DNA of 64,000 nt. It comes from Streptomyces sp. YS415. Lineage in GTDB: Bacteria > Actinomycetota > Actinomycetes > Streptomycetales > Streptomycetaceae. Under the pieces are notes generated by a model, which saw nothing but the letters and a program-made list of their open reading frames with translations, was not told the DNA's origin and searched no databases. This document shows positions 61,729 through 64,000 of the stretch, in pieces; positions within the stretch are counted from its first letter, which is position 1, and every line of letters starts with the position of its first letter. The stretch is from the NCBI RefSeq assembly GCF_023544665.1, contig NZ_JAMJFL010000001.1, forward strand, positions 434,001 to 498,000, given 5' to 3'. Both the position numbers and the translations under genes were made by a program.

Positions 61729-62463
61729 ATGCCGAAGGAATTCGAGATCGCCCGGGAGTTCGAGGTCGACGCCGGCCCGGAGCAGGTCTGGGAGGCGGTC
61801 ACCGCCCAGACCGGTGGGTACCTGTGGCCCATGGAGCCGCCGGAGCCCCGGGTCGGCGGCAAGGGGCCCTTCGGGTCCACGGTCACCGCCTGGGACCCGC
61901 CCCACCGCTACACCAACCGCGTCGAGGACGTCGAGGGCATCGCCGAGCAGACCGCCAACCAGCTCGACTACACCATCGAGCCGCGCGACGACGGCAAGCG
62001 GGCCTGGGTCCGGTACGTGCACAGCGGGATCTTCGTCGACGACTGGGACAACCAGTACGACGGCGCCGCCAAGCACACCGACTTCTATCTGCACACCCTG
62101 CGCGAGTACCTCACCCACTTCGCGCCCCGCCCGGCCGCCTTCGCCACCTTCGACGGACCCGAGGCGTCCAAGGCCGCCGACGCCCTCGAAACCGTCGGGC
62201 GGGCGCTCGGCGTCGGCCCCGGCGTGGCCGCGGGCACCCGGCTGCGGGTACAGGGGCCCGACGCGTTCGACGCCGTGGTCGACTTCCGCGACCCGTACTT
62301 CATCGGCCTGCGCACCGACCGGGGCCTCACCCGGATCTTCGGGCGCAACCACTGGGGCCACCCCGTCGGCATCTCCCTGCACGACTTCGCCCCGGACGCC
62401 GCGATCGAGGAGTGCGAGACCGAATGGCAGGGCTGGCTGAACACGGTGTTCAGCCAGCCCTGA
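61729..62463 (+). CDS. SRPBCC (AHSA1/START-like) domain protein
   Basis: 244-aa soluble protein with an N-terminal helix-grip fold typical of AHSA1-like proteins (FEIAREFEVDAGPEQVWEAV, TAWDPPHRYTNRVE, FYLHTLREYLTHF). A second smaller domain follows (residues about 160-244). The fold binds a hydrophobic ligand in a central cavity; the ligand is unknown. It is paired with the ArsR-type regulator and may sense or sequester the inducer. ATG with AGGAG 6 bp upstream. Confidence 0.88.
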   Translation: MPKEFEIAREFEVDAGPEQVWEAVTAQTGGYLWPMEPPEPRVGGKGPFGSTVTAWDPPHRYTNRVEDVEGIAEQTANQLDYTIEPRDDGKRAWVRYVHSGIFVDDWDNQYDGAAKHTDFYLHTLREYLTHFAPRPAAFATFDGPEASKAADALETVGRALGVGPGVAAGTRLRVQGPDAFDAVVDFRDPYFIGLRTDRGLTRIFGRNHWGHPVGISLHDFAPDAAIEECETEWQGWLNTVFSQP

Positions 62464-62485
62464 TCTACCCGGGAATCAACGGGAG

Positions 62486-64000
62486 TTACGGCTTGAAGCG
62501 CAGGACCTGCGGGTCGTGGTCGCTGATCTGGTCGTGGAACTCCGCGTTGATGTGCACGCTGTCGTACTCGAAGTCGCAACCGCGCCGGATCGACGGGCTG
62601 ACCAGGATCTGGTCCAGGACCTGGCTGTTGCCCTGGTAGACGTACGAGTAACGCTCGCTCCTCGGCAGCGACTTGACCGCCGACCACAGCGCCCCGTCGC
62701 TCTCCAGGATCTTGGTGGTGTCGGAGAACTCGAAGTCGTTGATGTCGCCGAGCGTGACGACGTCCGCGTTCTTCTGGGTGTCGAGGATGTCCTTGACGAA
62801 GGAGTTCACCAGGGTCGCCTGCTGGTGCCGCTGCGTCTCCGAGCTGCGCGGGACCGGCTGGTACTGCGAGGTCAGACCCTGGTCGCCGCCCTTGGAGTTG
62901 AAGTGGTTGGCGATCACGAAGACCGTGCGGCCCCGGAAGGCGAACTCGCCGACCAGCGGCTTGCGGCTGGAGTTCCAGGCCGCGTTCGCCGGGTCGATAC
63001 GGCCCGGGGAGACCGTCAGCGCGGCCTTGCCCCGCTCCTCGGTGACCCCGACGGCCGTCGTGGCGTCGCCGCCCGCGCGGTCGGTGAACGAGACCCGCTC
63101 CGGGTTGAACAGGAACGCCTGCCGGATGTTGCCGCCCGGCTCGCCGCCGTCGGTGTTGTTCGCCGGGTCGATGGAACGCCAGTCGTAGCGCGGGCCGCCG
63201 GCGGCGACGATCGCGTCGATCAGCTTCTGCATCGTCTGGTCCGCGGCGACCGTGCCGTCGTTCTTCGCGCCCGTGTTGTCCTGGATCTCCTCCAGGGACA
63301 CGATGTCGGGCGACCGGAGGTGGTCCACGATCGCGGCGGCGTGCTCCTCGAAGGTGGCGTCGGACGGGTCGAGGTTCTCGACGTTGTACGTCGCGACCGC
63401 CAGCTCGCCGTTCTTCTGCTTCTCGGTGGTCTCCCGCTCCAGACCGCCGCTCCTCGGCGTGCCGAGCTGGTTCGCGATCAGGGTGTAGCCGCCGAACTGG
63501 TTGTAGTCCAGCGGACCCGCGGTGGTGCCGGTGAGGGTGTCACCGACGTTCGCCTTCGGGAAGTCGGCGGTCGCGCCGAGCGACTGGATCTGGATGCGGC
63601 CGGTGTTCTGCGAGGCGTAGGAGCCGTACACCGTGCCGCCGCGGCGGTTGCGGTTCTCCCACGGCTTCACCGTGACCCACAGCTCCGTGTACGGGTCGGT
63701 GGCGCCGACCACCCGGGTGTCGGAGACCTGGACGTTCATGCCCTCCAGGGACTCGTACAGGTCCAGGGCGTACGCCGACGGCTTCAGCGGCAGGCCGTTG
63801 ACCGAGTTGTTCGCGGCGCTGTCGCCCGCCGGGACATAGGCGCTCGGCACCGAGTCCGCGTCGATGACCGTCGCGGCCGGGACGGCGTTGCCGCTGGAGA
63901 CGACGGTGGTCGTCGGGCGGGTGATCTCGGTCAGCGCCTGGTTGCCGGAGGAGGTGCCGCCGGGGACGTACTCCGTGACCGTGCCGGAGACCTTCACCAG
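62486..64000 (-). CDS. Extracellular endonuclease/exonuclease/phosphatase (ExeM/NucH-like), N-terminus outside window
   Basis: C-terminal 504 codons of a secreted DNase-like protein; the start and signal peptide lie beyond base 64000. The EEP fold occupies the last 320 residues: VATYNVENLDP, IVSLEEIQDNTG with the metal-binding glutamate, FVIANHFNSKGGDQ, VVTLGDINDFEFSDT and SDHDPQVLRF at the C-terminus. The preceding part, with strand-like text (VDGTVTEYVP type, TRIQIQSLG), looks like an OB-fold/DUF5689-type region of ExeM/NucH nucleases. It may degrade extracellular DNA for phosphate or during mycelial turnover. Confidence 0.9.
   Translation of the reverse strand: MVKVSGTVTEYVPGGTSSGNQALTEITRPTTTVVSSGNAVPAATVIDADSVPSAYVPAGDSAANNSVNGLPLKPSAYALDLYESLEGMNVQVSDTRVVGATDPYTELWVTVKPWENRNRRGGTVYGSYASQNTGRIQIQSLGATADFPKANVGDTLTGTTAGPLDYNQFGGYTLIANQLGTPRSGGLERETTEKQKNGELAVATYNVENLDPSDATFEEHAAAIVDHLRSPDIVSLEEIQDNTGAKNDGTVAADQTMQKLIDAIVAAGGPRYDWRSIDPANNTDGGEPGGNIRQAFLFNPERVSFTDRAGGDATTAVGVTEERGKAALTVSPGRIDPANAAWNSSRKPLVGEFAFRGRTVFVIANHFNSKGGDQGLTSQYQPVPRSSETQRHQQATLVNSFVKDILDTQKNADVVTLGDINDFEFSDTTKILESDGALWSAVKSLPRSERYSYVYQGNSQVLDQILVSPSIRRGCDFEYDSVHINAEFHDQISDHDPQVLRFKP

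Overview
The window is high-GC actinobacterial chromosome, almost certainly Streptomyces. The evidence is a conserved whiA-yvcK-rapZ-uvrC group, a gap-pgk-tpiA-secG glycolytic run, a tkt-tal-zwf-opcA-pgl operon beside heme/cytochrome genes ctaA/ctaB, an actinobacterial suf operon led by sufR, frequent GTG starts, many 4-bp ATGA/GTGA overlaps, and TAGnnT-like -10 boxes placed 6-8 bp before start codons. About 58 protein-coding genes can be supported. No tRNA, rRNA, CRISPR array or intact insertion sequence was seen.

Layout. 1-3.4 kb: end of a PfkB sugar kinase gene, its LacI regulator with a 28-bp perfect palindromic operator, a Tat-lipoprotein Rieske protein and an XRE-type regulator. 3.6-8.8 kb: uvrC-rapZ-yvcK-whiA, tightly coupled and closed by a strong hairpin. 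8.9-11.9 kb: large secreted M14 carboxypeptidase. 12-17.5 kb: gap, pgk-tpiA, secG, an RbpA-family paralogue and an MFS exporter. 17.5-20.1 kb: pgi and a membrane protein with an inverted repeat over its ribosome-binding site. 20.1-30.5 kb: an accessory-looking block with an FtsX/ATPase ABC exporter under a PadR regulator, then a carbohydrate import system (two solute-binding proteins, two permeases, intracellular alpha-glucosidase). 30.6-37.2 kb (minus strand): oxidative and non-oxidative pentose phosphate operon tkt-tal-zwf-opcA-pgl. 37.5-43.4 kb: ctaB, a small protein, an amidohydrolase, a decayed gene, ctaA and an ABC-2 exporter.

43.5-50.2 kb: sufR-sufB-sufD-Rieske ferredoxin-sufC-sufS-sufU-DUF59, with a SufR-type operator at the sufR start. 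50.2-52.9 kb: a lower-GC accessory island holding a tiny membrane protein and a large HTH/P-loop/Sel1-repeat protein. 52.9-53.8 kb: SMR efflux pump plus TetR repressor with its dyad operator. 53.9-58.3 kb: dapD, a HAD-like gene, an ECF sigma factor with a membrane-anchored partner, and a dapA paralogue. 58.4-60.2 kb: a 45-residue peptide coupled to a Cys-rich protein, then a holin-X/DUF3618 pair with 11-residue repeats. 60.3-62.5 kb: an ABM-family gene behind a SoxR-type box and an ArsR/SRPBCC pair. 62.5-64 kb: a secreted endonuclease cut by the window edge.

Functionally the window is dominated by central carbon metabolism, Fe-S cluster assembly and heme delivery to cytochrome oxidase, with regulators of sugar use and redox stress between them. 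Candidates for something less described are the HTH/NTPase/Sel1 protein at 50.5-52.8 kb, the sugar permease carrying an SdrD-B-like extracellular domain, and the peptide/Cys-rich pair at 58.4-59.2 kb.
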